Source: Mesonia oceanica (GTDB lineage Bacteria; Bacteroidota; Bacteroidia; Flavobacteriales; Flavobacteriaceae). Taken from it: a DNA stretch of 64,000 nucleotides. The stretch spans positions 1 to 64,000 of the forward strand of contig NZ_CABVMM010000012.1 in NCBI RefSeq assembly GCF_902499555.1, read 5' to 3'. The translations under genes and the position numbers were made by a program. A model generated the notes under the pieces. That model was given only the letters and a program-made list of their open reading frames with translations, made no database searches and was not told the origin of the DNA. Positions 62,702 through 64,000 of this stretch are shown one piece after another (the stretch's first letter is position 1; every line of letters starts with the position of its first letter).

Positions 62702-63454
62702 ATGAAAAATAAATTATATAATCTATTAATAGAGGCTTCTCCACATCTGAAAAAAGAGTTTGTCCCCAGTATTTCTATTGACTGCGTTGTTTTTGGTTTT
62801 CACGATACTACCCTCAAAGTACTTTTAATAAAATTACATAACTCTGAAGCTTGGGGCCTACCGGGAGGCTATTTAAAAAAAGATGAAGATTTAGATAAAA
62901 GTGCTAATCGAATTTTAAAAGAAAGAACAGGAGCTAAAAATATATTTTTAAACCAGTTTAAAACTTACGGAAAAAAAAATAGAAGCGAATTTTTCTTTAA
63001 GGATTACCCAGACGACCTTTGGCATAAACAGCGTTTTATCTCGATTGCCTATTATGCTTTAATCGATTACAAAACAGTAACACCAATAATCGATGGTATT
63101 TCTGATGGTTGCGAATGGAAAGAAATTAGCGAATTACCTGATTTAATGATGGACCATCAACAAATTTTTGATGAAGCTTTACTTCAGTTAAGAAGAGACT
63201 TAAATTATAAACCTGTAGGTCTTAATTTGCTTCCAGAAAAATTTACGATGCCTGAATTACAAAAGCTTTACGAAATTATTTTAGATAAAAAACTGAACCG
63301 TGGTAATTTTTATCGTAAAATGACACGCTATGGAATTTTAGAAAAACTGAATGAAACCCGTAAAGGAGGAGCTCACAAAGCGCCAGATCTTTATAAATTC
63401 GATCTGGAAAAATACAATTCTGCCCTAGAAAACGGACTACAAGAAAGCTGGTAA
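62702..63454 (+). CDS. Nudix-winged-helix transcriptional regulator (NrtR family, sugar-operon type)
   Basis: The protein has 250 residues. The N-terminal Nudix domain is SIDCVVFGFHDTTLKVLLIKL, then GLPGGYLKKDEDLDKSANRILKERTGA (about 56-82). The Nudix box RExxEE is changed to RILKER, so hydrolysis is probably lost. The C-terminal ~90 residues form the winged helix (FTMPELQKLYEIILDKKLNRGNFYRKM; key NRGNFYRKM), and GGAHKAPDLYKFD ends it. Bacteroidota relatives such as AraR sense sugars and control carbohydrate genes. Its divergent position makes it the likely regulator of the operon to its left. Confidence 0.9.
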   Translation: MKNKLYNLLIEASPHLKKEFVPSISIDCVVFGFHDTTLKVLLIKLHNSEAWGLPGGYLKKDEDLDKSANRILKERTGAKNIFLNQFKTYGKKNRSEFFFKDYPDDLWHKQRFISIAYYALIDYKTVTPIIDGISDGCEWKEISELPDLMMDHQQIFDEALLQLRRDLNYKPVGLNLLPEKFTMPELQKLYEIILDKKLNRGNFYRKMTRYGILEKLNETRKGGAHKAPDLYKFDLEKYNSALENGLQESW

Positions 63455-63473
63455 ATAGCTTATAGTATGAAAT

Positions 63474-63504
63474 AAAAAAGGAGCTCTTATGGAGCTCCTT
63501 TTTT
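63474..63504. terminator. Bidirectional terminator between the Nudix regulator and carB
   Basis: The arms AAAAAAGGAGCTC / GAGCTCCTTTTTT are perfectly complementary with a 5-base loop. It serves both convergent genes. Confidence 0.93.
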
Positions 63505-63513
63505 ATTTATAAT

Positions 63514-63999
63514 TTATCGAGTTAAATACATCTTACGTCTTGCGTAAAGCTCGTAGAAATCATCATCTTTTAAATCTTTAATAAACAAGATACTCTCTCC
63601 AGTACTCTTCATCTCCGGCCCTAATTGTTTATTCACTTTAGGGAATTTATTAAAAGAGAAAACCGGTTGTTTAATAGCGTAACCTTCCAGTTTAGGATTG
63701 AAATTAAAATCCTTCAACTTCTTATCTCCCAACATTACCTTAGTAGCATAATTTACGTAAGGCTCTCCATAAGCTTTCGCAATAAAGGGAACTGTTCTCG
63801 ACGCCCTTGGATTCGCTTCAATAATGTAAACCTTGTCTTCTTTAATCGCAAACTGAATATTGATTAAACCTACCGTATCTAAAGCTAAAGCAATTTTACG
63901 GGTATGGTCTTTTATTTGCTGAAGCACTAAATCTCCCAAATTAAACGGAGGTAGCAATGCATTTGAATCTCCCGAGTGAATTCCGCAAGGTTCAATATG
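63514..63999 (-). CDS. carB: Carbamoyl-phosphate synthase large subunit, C-terminal part (cut by window edge)
   Basis: Only the last ~161 codons lie in the window; the frame is open to the edge (codon boundary at 63999). It reads HIEPCGIHSGDSNALLPPF, then GLINIQFAIKEDKVYIIEANPRASRTVPF (key NPRASRTVPF, the ATP-grasp metal loop) and GPEMKSTGES, and it stops after ARRKMYLTR. These are conserved CarB blocks. The usual C-terminal allosteric domain is expected after GPEMKSTGES but only ~35 residues follow. That matches the Bacteroidota form in which the MGS-like domain is shortened or absent, unless the frame is truncated. Confidence 0.93.
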   Translation of the reverse strand, partial: HIEPCGIHSGDSNALLPPFNLGDLVLQQIKDHTRKIALALDTVGLINIQFAIKEDKVYIIEANPRASRTVPFIAKAYGEPYVNYATKVMLGDKKLKDFNFNPKLEGYAIKQPVFSFNKFPKVNKQLGPEMKSTGESILFIKDLKDDDFYELYARRKMYLTR

Positions 64000-64000
64000 C

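Overview
The window is chromosomal DNA from a marine- or soil-type member of the Flavobacteriaceae (Bacteroidota). Four lines of evidence support this. There are type IX secretion (T9SS) cargo signals: one type B (CHU_C) and two type A C-terminal domains. There are gliding-motility genes (gldF, gldG, PorP/SprF). Promoters look like the Bacteroidota TTG-N19..21-TAnnTTTG type. Coding sequence is AT-rich, with lipoproteins carrying acidic residues after the lipid-bearing cysteine. I saw no rRNA, tRNA, CRISPR array or intact insertion sequence.

Layout. 0.3-5.9 kb: a T9SS cargo protein, a PorP/SprF-like outer-membrane protein and an OmpA/PD40 protein in one operon. 5.9-9.6 kb: housekeeping genes (DUF4294, M42 peptidase, topoisomerase IB). 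9.6-16.1 kb: an accessory stretch with two cation-diffusion-facilitator (CDF) transporters, AraC and HxlR regulators, a nitroreductase, a frameshifted MRJP/Yellow-like gene, and remnants of a thioredoxin-like gene and an outer-membrane protein gene. 16.1-26.3 kb: core genes phoH-purC, an SAM hydroxide adenosyltransferase, a small monooxygenase, gldF-gldG and dnaN, with an S8 peptidase inserted. 26.3-34.9 kb: an M1 peptidase, Dps, an MscS channel, an EEP-family hydrolase, an Xre/membrane-protein pair, guaD, a TIM-barrel isomerase and a SanA-like protein. 35.0-43.1 kb: a vitamin B12 locus. A cobalamin riboswitch leads into a BtuB-like receptor, a MACPF (perforin-fold) lipoprotein and a BtuG-like propeller lipoprotein. 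Divergent from these are btuF, btuC and btuD. 43.2-52.5 kb: rmuC, a thioesterase, cydAB with DUF423, a SatD-DUF3307 pair, an acetyltransferase and a second HxlR/nitroreductase pair. 52.5-63.5 kb: a SusD-less carbohydrate-utilisation operon (TonB-dependent barrel, GH3, esterase, GH3, sulfatase) divergent from a Nudix-type sugar regulator. 63.5 kb to the edge: the 3' end of carB.

How parts work together. The B12 locus forms a complete import chain: surface capture by the BtuG-like lipoprotein, BtuB-like outer-membrane passage, BtuF binding, and BtuCD inner-membrane import. The unexpected member is the MACPF lipoprotein between btuB and the BtuG-like gene. Its start shares 54 of 61 bases with the start of the BtuG-like gene. 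In the sugar locus, the receptor would import an oligosaccharide released by the sulfatase, esterase and two GH3 enzymes, and the divergent Nudix-winged-helix protein is the obvious local regulator.

The best candidates for an undescribed system are the B12-riboswitch-controlled MACPF lipoprotein, the SatD-DUF3307 pair with alternating half-sites, and the Xre/membrane-protein pair with tandem 15-bp palindromes. All functional calls come from reading motifs; no database search was run.
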